A stretch of 64,000 bases of DNA from Timema cristinae (lineage: Eukaryota; Arthropoda; Insecta; Phasmatodea; Timematidae). Below are positions 54,936 through 64,000 of the stretch, in pieces (position 1 is the stretch's first letter; each line of letters opens with the position of its first letter). The stretch covers positions 60,690,277 through 60,754,276 of the forward strand of contig JBCFYV010009882.1 in the NCBI GenBank assembly GCA_039000515.1, in the 5' to 3' direction. A program made the position numbers and the translations under genes. The notes under the pieces are model-generated. The model searched no databases and had not been told where the DNA came from. It saw only the letters and a list, made by a program, of their open reading frames with translations.

Positions 54936-55526
54936 TCAAGGACGTTGTCTAGCTGTGATTTCGCAAGTCACAATAGGATTTCCCATGTAAGTGAATTCAA
55001 GTTTTATTCATTGAGTTTTAAAGATATAGCGTTGATACAAAAAAATATAAATTTTTAAATAATTATAAAAATAGTCCTACATAGTCTTAAAATTATTATT
55101 TTTATCTTTAACTCGTTTTTTTGTAAATGTATTTTAATAATCTCTCTACAATAATTGTTATTAGGCTTTGTCATTAAAATAGCCTGTAGGAGTCTTCCTG
55201 TCAGGATGTATATTAAAAAAGTCTTTGTTAGCATGTGTGTATCTAGAATAGCAAGAAAGAAAAATGTAATTTCAAAAAGCAAGTCAATGTTTTCAAGGTG
55301 AAAATAGTTTAGTGACTGTTTAAACTCGTTGGAGGAAGAGGGGAAGGGTTATCAACAGATAAACAAAAGGCCTCGCAAGGTGAACTGCTCATTTTATTCT
55401 CTCTATTTATATTTCGTACATTGGTGTCTTAGTGTGATAGTGCTTATATTGCTTAAGTGTGTAAAGTTAAAATGTAACCCACTTCGCAAAAAAGCTTCAA
55501 GAGTTCCAAGTAGGCAACGTCGTTAA
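54936..55526 (+). mobile_element. MITE G, copy 3 (591 bp)
   Basis: Left end tcaaggacgttgtctagctg, right end ccaagtaggcaacgtcgtta a. The left TTAA has changed to TCAA. The interior phrases agatatagcgttgatac, ctgtaggagtcttcctgtca, ttcgtacattggtgtcttag follow the family order. Confidence 0.8.
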
Positions 55527-55529
55527 AGT

Positions 55530-57240
55530 AAAAAGGTTTATAATATTATGAGGAACTTAGTTTTTGTTTTGAGTATATGTAAATTTATCAAATTAAGTTT
55601 TCACATCCTATGGTCCAATCCATTAAATGCATAATAATTGTGGCCCTTGTCGAGAAGCAGTATAGGAAACCACTACTTTATAGTGTGGTTGATTCCCGTG
55701 GTTATTCCAGGGTGGTCCTCAATTTGTTTTAACTGTCATAACCACTTCCCCACTTTAAATAAATAATATATATGATTTTTATTATCAATCATTCTATTGC
55801 TCAAGTTCAGATTATGAACATAATTTTGTTTTGTTAGTTTTGAAAACACAGCTACCAAAGTATTTACCTAAAGAAAGCTAAGAGAAATTAACTTGAGGTG
55901 TCTTTGTAAGGGGCAGAGTAGGGTGGGAGAGGGGTTATGTATTTGCCAAACTTAACGATATTCACAAATTGTTTCAATAGTTACCAGGACACATTTGCTG
56001 AACAAACATAGTAAAAGGACAGTGGATCCAAAGTATAGTTAAACCTGTTATCATTTTGATAGGAAATGGCTCATATACTTAGAGGATTATAGAACTAGGA
56101 AAACTTGACACAAAGAAGTTTATGCATTACACTGCTGAGAAAACAATATTATGCTTAAGGTTGTGGAAACAATATCTTATACCTTATCAAATTAATTGGT
56201 CTCATATTTGGTAAAGGTGTATGGTTTAAAGTTTAGAATTATCTTGCGTGCCTTTATGTTTTTTTACCTGCTTGGAATATCCACATATCTTGAAAAGATT
56301 AGATTTTATCGTTAACTTTTTCACTTTCCCTACCAATTGTTATATTGAGTTTGACTTAAATGAAATATAACATAAATTAAATATCACAAATTAATAATTA
56401 GGATTATTTTATTCCACGTCCTGGTTCTGGTTAATAAAGGATGTATATAAATGATAGAAGTTGAGTTGAGGTGGGTGCGAGATTGTTTAATACAAGTCCC
56501 TTCTTTTTGCCGGTGTGAACGCGTACGTCTAACACACGTCCGATCTGTGGTGTAGTGGTGTTATCGCGAGTCTCTCCAATGGAAGCCGTGAGGTCTCCTT
56601 GCAACCCGCACCGCAAGCCAAGGGAGCACCCTCTCTCCTTGGGGGATTTCCCTTGTTAGAAAGAAATCTGTCAAGGTCGCTTTCACTGTCACTTAAAAAA
56701 AACTGCAATTCAGATCAAGGAGATCTTCTACCTATTGTCTGTTCTTTACTGCTATTTTTTATGCAAGGATCGTAAATTACTAAAAAAACACTATAACATG
56801 TATTGTACCCCTATTTTAGAAAGTGAGAACAAATGAAGCACCAGCACGTACTTCACTGTATACATAGATCCTTCTAAGGCTAACAAAATATGTTATGATT
56901 CACGTGCATCCCTAGTTTTATTATTCAAGAGCAAATAAAATAATTATTATGGTAGATTTTATTGAATTTTTACTATTTGAAGAAGCTGAAAAACAAGTGA
57001 TAAGTCTTCGAAATTGTCAACGTTTCTGGATATACAGTAAGAGTTAATAAATTGAAGGTGAATTTTCAACTTTGTAGGCGTATATATAATTTAGAAACCA
57101 GCCTGGTTCATTCATCATTTTTGCTTTGTTTTTTTCAGTATTTGTCGCGAACTAGTATGTCATCATAAAATTTGTCTTTGTTGTAATATCATGCTTTATA
57201 AGCCTAAGCTATTATCAGTAAATCAAATAAATTTATCTTT
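55530..57240. other. AT-rich unassigned DNA with a GC-richer patch
   Basis: A patch at about 56490-56670 (cacacgtccgatctgtggtg, gcaacccgcaccgcaagcca) is clearly GC-richer. A 61-codon minus frame (56431-56616) overlaps it, without a recognised domain. The rest is AT-rich spacer. Confidence 0.4.
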
Positions 57241-57246
57241 TTTTGG

Positions 57247-57285
57247 TGCGTCAATGCGTTTCACTATCGTTCGGGCTATATGAAT
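57247..57285 (-). mobile_element. SINE tail fragment
   Basis: tcaatgcgtttcactatcgt then tcgggctata is a short reversed copy of the A/B/C shared tail, with no body. Confidence 0.35.
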
Positions 57286-57399
57286 AGTTTATCTTCATCA
57301 AACATATTAAACAGTTATTTATCACAACATTGATCTACGTATGACCACAATGACTTAATTCCAGTAATTTAATGAAAATAGTAATCACTGGAATGTCAG

Positions 57400-57625
57400 A
57401 TACAATAGTGAATCAATCGAGCTGAATGAATATCTTTGAACTGCTGATGTTGCAGCTCATCAAAGTCCATTCACAGTGTCCAGACGCTCCGTGGCACATT
57501 TTATCATTAGAATCCTTACCGCCGCACGCACTGTTTGAATTATATCATTTCAATATATGTAAAATGTGGCGGTGGGATTCCACCATAAGAGAGTGAATAC
57601 ATTTAAATCAATCAGAAGTGTCTCA
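57400..57625. other. unassigned, moderately GC-rich stretch
   Basis: cacagtgtccagacgctccg and ccttaccgccgcacgcactg stand out. It directly precedes element K copy 2. No coding frame or motif recognised. Confidence 0.3.
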
Positions 57626-58113
57626 CATGATGGCTACAGACAGGGAAAACAAGAAAAACCTGGAAGGAAAGGTCAGGGAATTTTTTCATGTCAAGGAAAA
57701 CAGCTAGATGTCCGGGAATTTTATTAAAAATAAGGAAATCAGGGAATTTAAATGTTTGATTAATTCGACACCTAAACATTTAACAAAAATGAGTGTTTCT
57801 CGATGTTAACAAAGCGTATTGTCTAGATATTTTATTCTAACATGAGTTGGTTGTACACTGTTTATTTTATAACACATTTACACAGGAACACAAATAATAA
57901 CTAATTAAATAATATTGAATTAACAAGAATTCATAAGAATGTTGATGTATGATAGCCTAGGACTTTTTTAAAATATGTGATCAATATAATAAACGAAAAA
58001 ATTCTCATTCAGTAAGAAAAACCGTAAAAAGGTTAAGTCTGGAATTTTTTTAAATGTCTGAAAAACCTGGAAATGTCAGGGAATTTTATAATAAAAGTTT
58101 TGTAGTCACCTTG
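57626..58113 (+). mobile_element. hAT-like non-autonomous element K, copy 2
   Basis: Left end catgatggctacagacaggg, right end gttttgtagtcaccttg, matching copy 1 (1075-1476) with an interior longer by about 85 bp. Repeated cagggaattt phrases occur near both ends. Confidence 0.65.
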
Positions 58114-58115
58114 TC

Positions 58116-58859
58116 TTACTAAAGTACGTAAAATAAAGCCAATTTTTAAACAATTTATATCAATATATATATACTTTGCTATTTGCTTTTGTACTTTAAA
58201 GCTCGATAACTATCATTTTGGCAGCAGCTGAAGAAAGAATTGTTTGTAAATAACTGTATTTTATCCACACCATGCTTTAACAATATATTTTTTACTAGAT
58301 AAGTATTTTTAAGTTAAAACAAATATATTTTTATCTAAGAAGTAGTTCATTGTTGCTTAAATGTAGAAAATTAATGTCCCAACATAATCTTTCTTATCAT
58401 TAATTCATATTTGCTTTCCACTTATTCCACAAAATAAAAATTTTGTTTACTTAAGTAGTGCTTATTCGATACAGTTGCAATTTAGTGGTTTGCCAATTTG
58501 TATTTCGCATCGTTCTAAGGACATTTGAACCAATTATAGATTTTAAATAAAGTATAATAATAAAGTATAGCAAAATATATTTCAAACAATTCTCGCTTCA
58601 CCATCATGGCTAAATTTCAGAAATCTGCATCTTTTGGGAACAGCTGGAAATCAAGTTAAATAAAATTTTGAAAAGGTATTCAATGTCGATCTAGCAACTT
58701 TTCTCTCAACGTGATCCAGAATATTCCTTTAGATATCACCCATCTGACAAACCTATTCACTTTTACATATCTTATTTCGAATAAAATACATAATTATAAA
58801 CGTGTTTGGTAAACCTGTTCAAATTAAAAACAAACCTTCCAGAATAATAAAATACAACA
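58116..58859. other. AT-rich unassigned DNA
   Basis: No gene or recognised repeat. Confidence 0.45.
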
Positions 58860-58985
58860 ATGCGCTGATGACCGAATGGTTGGAGCTGCTAGACTAGCGT
58901 TGTTCTTGGTCGACTGTAGTGGGAAGGTCAGGATAGGAGTCCCGGCAGGGTGTAAGCCTACTGAGGGCTCTTTACCGTAATATAA
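58860..58985 (+). mobile_element. SINE 5' half with an atypical head
   Basis: aatgcgctgatgaccgaatg, gttggagctgctagactagc and ggtcaggataggagtcccgg then agggtgtaagcctactgagg form a tRNA-like head with an eroded B box and the start of a B/C-type body. The head differs from A, B and C in the region before the B box. Confidence 0.5.
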
Positions 58986-58989
58986 TCTT

Positions 58990-60165
58990 ACTATAGCATC
59001 CTGAGAGAAGGTGATCAGAATGGAAAAAAAAAACTATTATGAATGAAATGTATCTCTTATGGCCATGTATATACATATAAAAAATATTATTAATATTATT
59101 ATTATTCGGGTTTAAAGGCCCATTGACACATTGAGGACATTAGGGCCTTGCATATAAAAATATTTGTATAAATAGTCCAATTTTTATAGGAAGAACAGTT
59201 AAAAAAGTAGATATTCTGTAATCAATTTTAATAACGTTTTACTATATTATTAGTGTGATTTTATAGATATTGATAATATCTACCATTAGTTACATCTACA
59301 GATCAAATGACTTGACGTATGAATACGTGAAAGTAAATCTAGAAATTTTTCTCCCGGTCTGTCTATGAAAATTGGACTGTACCTTCAGCTGCTAGTACGT
59401 GGTGGACAAGGTCTGAAGCGAATGGAGGGGTAAAGGGGGAGCGTATAGGACAACTCTGCTACTAGCAGGGTCAACGACCTGACGCGGGACTGAGAGGGGC
59501 GCGCATGGGATGGGGGATTGGGGTAGGTTAGGGATTGAGGGAAACGTGCGTCAATGTTATCACGCACACACAGACAAATACACAAGTTGCATGCGCCTGT
59601 GAAAGTATGCAAATGTTGTAGCTTACCCTAATTCATTTTATATTAGATACAAATATATGAAAGGTCTCTTAAATTACTGATTACTTATTGTGTTCTGTTT
59701 TTTTGCGCTAAGACATATTATGAACATCTACAAAAAAATAAAAAAGTAATAAATACGGTTTTTGGGTCCATTTTTGCTTTGTTTACGTAAAAGAGAGTCG
59801 AGTTTACTTGGTTTTATTTAACTATGGCCCTATCTTACAAGCTAGATCTTAGTGGAATAGAAAAAGATAAGCTTGCTACTTACAAGGGTAAGCGTCGCTA
59901 ATCAATACCCTTTCTATGCTCCTCTCTCTTGTTTATACGATGGATGCCCAGACACCTTTCAGAAGACTTGGTTTGAATTCTAGAAGGTCCAAGTTATTTA
60001 TACTCGCTTTATGAGATTAGAAAAGTGACACAAGAAGGTGGAAAATATACCAACTCATTTGTTATCTTATTTTCTTACTTATTCACTCGATGACACCAGG
60101 AACTCGAAAGCTCATTGTTGCACTTAAAAAAGTATATCACCTATTCCTCTATTGAGATAGTTCAA
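58990..60165. other. unassigned DNA with a strong GC-rich island
   Basis: The island at about 59385-59600 (gacctgacgcgggactgaga, ggcgcgcatgggatggggga) is one of the GC-richest and CpG-richest stretches of the window. A 75-codon minus frame covers it without a recognised domain. It could be a promoter or first exon. The flanks are AT-rich. Confidence 0.35.
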
Positions 60166-60169
60166 TCTA

Positions 60170-60908
60170 GTTCACCTCATTACACCTTATCTCTTTCAGA
60201 TCTGTTCTAATGTTATCTATCCTCCCATCTGTTTAAATACCCTGAGCATGATTATAGATTCTACCATTCGCAATACATGTCTTGTCCACCGTAATCTGCG
60301 AGATTTGATTATCTTATCAAGTCTTGTGGTGGGTACAGGATAGATAACTCATAAATATGTAACTTCCTCCACTCCCCAGTATCTTCATCCCTGTTTGGAC
60401 ATCGTCCATTTATTTTTGTCAGGCAAGGTAAGAAAGATATAATGTTTCACAACGATAAATAACAACCGGTAAAATTGTTTATATATTCTGAGTTTTTCAT
60501 TCCATGACATCAGGCGAGAAGTTAACAACTTATTGACCGAGCAATAGAATGTATTTCCCGATTGTATTCTTTGACTAATTTCCTCTCTAATATCGTTATT
60601 GCTAGTTAAAATTTTCCCTGAATATTTAAACTCATTAACCACGTCAAATGATACGTTGTTTGCAGTAATATCTAAATTATTGTCCTTAATCTGATTTCTT
60701 TGTGTGATAAATGATCATACACATAGTCTTTTCAACGTCCACTTCCAAACATATTTCCTTGCTAGCTTCTAAAATATATTATGCATTTTTACAACAGCTT
60801 ACTTATTATTTATATCCTGACGAATCTAAATCATCTGCGTATACTAATAGCTCATTTGTTATCTGTATACAAAAACTTTAATCATGAACGGGCTCAAAGG
60901 ATCTATAT
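60170..60908 (-). pseudogene. LINE reverse transcriptase relic, C-terminal half
   Basis: Reading the minus strand from about 60908: DPLSPFM, matching the usual QGDPLSP motif, then ELLVYADDLD with the YADD catalytic box at about 60830-60844. Next come VVNEFKYSGKILTSNNDIRE and EISQRIQSGNTFYCSVNKLL (the frame 60385-60642), and RLRWTRHVLRM near 60290. Stops and frameshifts occur (for example after MHNIF and before the C-terminal part). The relic breaks off at 60908, where a SINE fragment begins. This is a different LINE lineage from the one at 18.9-20.8 kb, judging by the K-L-L-TSRLMSWNEKLRIYK region. Confidence 0.85.
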
Positions 60909-61092
60909 TTGTGGACAAGTGGACTATACGTCAAGTTACTCTCTTATACCCTGCCGTAGAATAGGAGGTAGTGGTTCAAATCCTAGTTGCTGTTAAAATA
61001 TTGTTTTCTTGAATGATTTCCCACCCTCTTTTTATAAAAATGCGGGTAAATGTAATATAAATTATATCTTACTCAGCACTACTTTCCATATC
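60909..61092 (+). mobile_element. degraded SINE abutting the LINE relic
   Basis: Head remnant gtggactatacgtcaagtta, B-box region gtagtggttcaaatcctagt, and body caccctctttttataaaaat then gcgggtaaatg. It starts where the reverse transcriptase similarity stops. Confidence 0.55.
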
Positions 61093-61329
61093 GTGGATTA
61101 AAGAGCATATAGATCTAGTGGGTATATGGTGTAAAAAATAATAATATGAAACTTAGGTAACTTATTTTATAGCAATTAGAGATATAAAGTTTATTGGATG
61201 AAAACATAACCTTAAATGCGTTCCTCCTTGCTATCCAGCGCAATCATATGGCTCTTACTCTTTAGCTTTATTTTTCCATCATAGGCAAGCCAAACTAAAA
61301 CTAAAAATAATTATATTGTTTGATCTAAT

Positions 61330-61872
61330 TTAACTACTCTGCGTACTTGGAGATCTCTAGGATATTTTGTAAACCGGGCTGAAGCGTAACTTGATGCACA
61401 CAAGCACAATAAGCTCTATCGCATTCGTACACCAATATGCAATAGAAACAAAGTAGAGGGGGGGAGGGGGGGCGAAATTAGCAGGTCACCCTGCGAGGTC
61501 TCTTGTTTATCTGCTGATAACCTTTCCCCTTTTCCTTCTGCGAGTTTACACACTCACTATACTATTTGTGCCTTGAAAACATTGAATTTCTTTCTAAATT
61601 TTAAATTTCCTTGTTTACTATTCTAGATAGACATTTGCTTGCAAGAACCTTTTTGATCTACTTCCTGGCGGGAAGATTTCTACAGTTCATTTTAGTGACC
61701 AAGCCAAATAGCCTAAGTTGCAGATGATTTATATATAAAAAACTATTTTAGAATTATTTAAGAATGTATGATTTTTGTTTCAACGTTATATCTATAAAAC
61801 TTGCTGATTAAAACGTAAATTCGCTAACATGGGAAATCCTATCGTCGTGACGTTACAGGTGTGCAACGTAGG
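61330..61872 (-). mobile_element. MITE G, copy 4
   Basis: On the plus strand it begins ttaactactctgcgtacttg, an eroded terminal repeat with TTAA kept, and ends gtgacgttacaggtgtgcaa cgta with the TTAA lost. The interior contains gattaaaacgtaaattcgct and the reversed cattcgtacaccaatatgca phrase of the family. Confidence 0.75.
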
Positions 61873-61874
61873 GT

Positions 61875-62450
61875 AGTAATGAATTTTGTTAAAATGTTCG
61901 GGTTAGCACACCTTCACAGATTTGTTGAATTTAGTTTATACTGCCCAGCTATTATCGTACATTTAAAACTGACATTTGAACTACGTAAATATTATTTCGT
62001 CACTAATACACTATATCGTTTGTGAGTAAATATGGTTTTAAAATAATTTTTAAATGGCATTCAAAACACATTAATTGAGCATTATGTGCATTAAACTATA
62101 ATAAGATTATATTAATGAATCAGATAGCTGAAGCTATCATCTAACATTTTTAGTGAGGCTTAACACCACTTAGATATCATATTCTGAAAATTATATAATA
62201 AGATTTCCAAACAAAATAACTTAACTCAACAACAACTCATCAAATAATAGATATAGTCACTTAAGAAATATTTATCATAGAACATATATGCGATATTAAA
62301 ACTAAACAAAAAATTTTAAAATCGTTTTGAACGTTTTTGTCTTAAAATAACTGTACTCTGTGCATTAGCCTTGAAGGTGGTGGTCCTTCACTATAATTTC
62401 GTTGCTACATCAAATTATTTTATTTTTGCCAAGGGTATTCTAGATTTTTT
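61875..62450. other. AT-rich unassigned DNA
   Basis: No gene or recognised repeat. Confidence 0.45.
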
Positions 62451-62451
62451 T

Positions 62452-62616
62452 TAGCACCACGTCTTACTACACTTTCGGGTTATACGCTCATGCAATACTC
62501 ATGCTAATGGGTTAGGGGTGAGTAAGATTGAGTTTAGTGGAAGTTTACCTGCATTTTTCTGGAGAGAGAGTGGGAAACTATTTAGGAAATAAACACCCTC
62601 ATTACACCCGACCAGA
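62452..62616 (-). mobile_element. SINE, tail and body
   Basis: Reversed tail tagcaccacgtcttactaca then ctttcgggttatacgc, body ctggagagagagtgggaaac, and reversed B-box region acacccgaccagaatcgaaa. The head is eroded after about 62616. Confidence 0.7.
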
Positions 62617-62619
62617 ATC

Positions 62620-63212
62620 GAAAATGAAGACATATGCAGACAGTGAGATGTATCATTCCCATGAATATTTATGTTAATTAAATTTTAGAAATCTCAGAAT
62701 TGGGATGTTCTTATTGAATATAAGTGTATGTACTAAACTTTAACTAAACATGTTTATTTTTTTTTCAACTCGTTGGAGTACCCGGTGTTGCCCGAAAGAA
62801 ATGTTTTTAGTTTAATGACTGTACGTGGAAGGTAACTTTAAATGTGGTGCCTTTAAGCCCTTCGTATTCGTGGCCTTTTTTTTACCAGGTTTTGTTTAAT
62901 TTAAATAAATCTAAGCAAAATATTAACATTCTGGTTTCTAGGTGCACACGTTTGTGCACAAGGGTTACTGATTTTTAAAGTGTCAGACCTCTGCGTTCGG
63001 TCGATATCGCGCAATGCTCATTACAATCAAACAAATTCATTGTATTAATATAGACTTGAAAGTATGATACAGACACAATGAATCAAACCATAACGTCAGA
63101 AATCAAATCCTTTATTAACATCAAATTATAATAAATAACAGCTTTTTGGTTTTGGGAAAGCGAAGGACTGAAGGGGGAAAATATTTACTAATTTGGTGGA
63201 GATTGTTTTTGT
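62620..63212. other. unassigned DNA
   Basis: gtacccggtgttgcccgaaa near 62778 and the end of the same stretch recall the Helitron-like 3' region, but nothing more supports it. No gene. Confidence 0.35.
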
Positions 63213-63797
63213 TTAAGGACTTTACCTACCTGTTACGTCACAGCAAGTCAACATAGGATCTCCCATGCTAATGAATTTACGTTATATTCAGCAAGTTTTT
63301 TAGATATAACGGTGACAAAAAAAAGTATTAAATAATTTAAAAACATTCCTACAGCACCACAAAATTACTGTTTTTAACTTGGAGTGGTTTTTTTTAAACA
63401 TATTTTTATATTTCCTCTACAACTATTTGGCCTAGTCACTGAAATGTCCAGTAGGAGTCTTCCTACCAGGATGAAGATTATAAAAGTTTATGGTAGCATA
63501 TGTATATCTAGAATAGCAAACAAGAAACATGTAATGTTTGGAAAGCAAGTCAATGTTTTCAAGGCAAAAATAGTTTGGGGAATGTGTAGACTCGTCAAAG
63601 GAAGAGGGTAAGGGTTATCAGAAGATAAACAAGAGGTCTCGCTCGCCAGGTGAACTGCTCATATTCTTCCCTCTCTTTCTATTTCGTACATTGATGTATA
63701 AGTGTGATCGTGCTTAGATTTCTTAGGTGCGTCAGGTCAAGAGGAAACCCACTTCGCAAAGTAGCTTCATAATTTCCCAAGTAAGCAGCGTTGTTAA
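63213..63797 (+). mobile_element. MITE G, copy 5 (585 bp)
   Basis: Left end ttaaggactttacctacctg, right end caagtaagcagcgttgttaa. TTAA is present at both extremes. The phrases cagtaggagtcttcctacca and tttcgtacattgatgtataa follow the family order. The 75-codon frame 63384-63611 lies inside and is not conserved as a protein between copies. Confidence 0.85.
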
Positions 63798-63837
63798 ATA
63801 CATTAGTCTAACAAAGACATTCAGATATATGATAAAT

Positions 63838-63862
63838 ACATATATATATATATATATATAAA
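63838..63862. repeat. (TA)n microsatellite
   Basis: About 12 TA units. Confidence 0.8.
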
Positions 63863-63915
63863 ATATAATTTTTCTTAAATAATAAAGTACATTTCATAAA
63901 TCACTTGAACCATAT

Positions 63916-63925
63916 ATTATTATTA

Positions 63926-63970
<45 letters not shown>
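63916..63970. repeat. (ATT)n tail of a SINE
   Basis: About 18 ATT units directly before the reversed SINE tail box, so this is the 3' repeat of the following SINE. Confidence 0.85.
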
Positions 63971-63971
63971 C

Positions 63972-64000
63972 TAGCACCGCGTCTTACTTACTACCCATTC
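63972..64000 (-). mobile_element. SINE tail, cut by the window edge
   Basis: tagcaccgcgtcttacttac then tacccattc is the reversed shared tail. The four-base ttac duplication inside the tail box is unusual. The body lies beyond the window. Confidence 0.8.

Noticed and set aside
63384..63611. 75-codon frame in MITE G copy 5
   Set aside because: The equivalent frame is broken in the other MITE G copies, so it is not a conserved protein.

Overview
This window is non-coding, AT-rich, repeat-dense animal nuclear DNA. I find no intact host protein-coding gene, rRNA gene, functional tRNA gene or bacterial-type feature. The mix of tRNA-derived SINEs ending in (TAA)n/(ATT)n, eroded non-LTR retrotransposons of the endonuclease/reverse-transcriptase type, hAT-, Harbinger- and Helitron-like DNA elements, many MITEs and several minisatellites points to an invertebrate with a large genome. 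An arthropod is my best guess, but that is inference and I cannot name the species.

Layout. 1-5 kb: old hAT-like elements and one stretch (3717-4404) that resembles a non-coding first exon ending in a good splice donor. 5-16 kb: SINEs of several families, a LINE 3' end on the minus strand (about 9.5-9.8 kb), and an inverted-repeat MITE. 16-18.1 kb: a Helitron-like element and an 82-bp triple repeat. 18.9-20.8 kb: the largest coding relic, a decayed LINE with endonuclease and reverse transcriptase remnants. 22-32.6 kb: dense nested insertions, including SINE in MITE, MITE in hAT in SINE, and hAT in minisatellite. 33.5-35.7 kb: two minisatellites, a 12-bp unit array and a 24-copy 37-bp array with higher-order structure. 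36-43.7 kb: SINEs, a TTAA-flanked MITE, a 202-bp near-perfect palindrome, a Harbinger element with a dead transposase fragment, and a hAT element. 45.3-49.2 kb: a long (TA)n tract, a microRNA-like hairpin and a 28-copy 38-40-bp minisatellite. 50-64 kb: more SINEs (one inserted in another's tail with a 16-bp target duplication), a second LINE reverse transcriptase relic (60.2-60.9 kb), and three more copies of the TTAA-flanked MITE.

The most interesting system-level pattern is a modular SINE superfamily. At least three different tRNA-like 5' heads, and two different bodies, are joined to one shared 3' end of roughly 45 bp that ends in an ATT/TAA repeat. This suggests that one LINE enzyme still recognises that tail. 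The other clear signals are the high-copy MITE with TTAA ends (five copies in 64 kb), repeated insertion of unrelated DNA transposons at nearly the same position of one host repeat, and the ordered higher-order pattern of the 37-bp array. All coordinates of repeats are by eye, and edges can be off by several bases.
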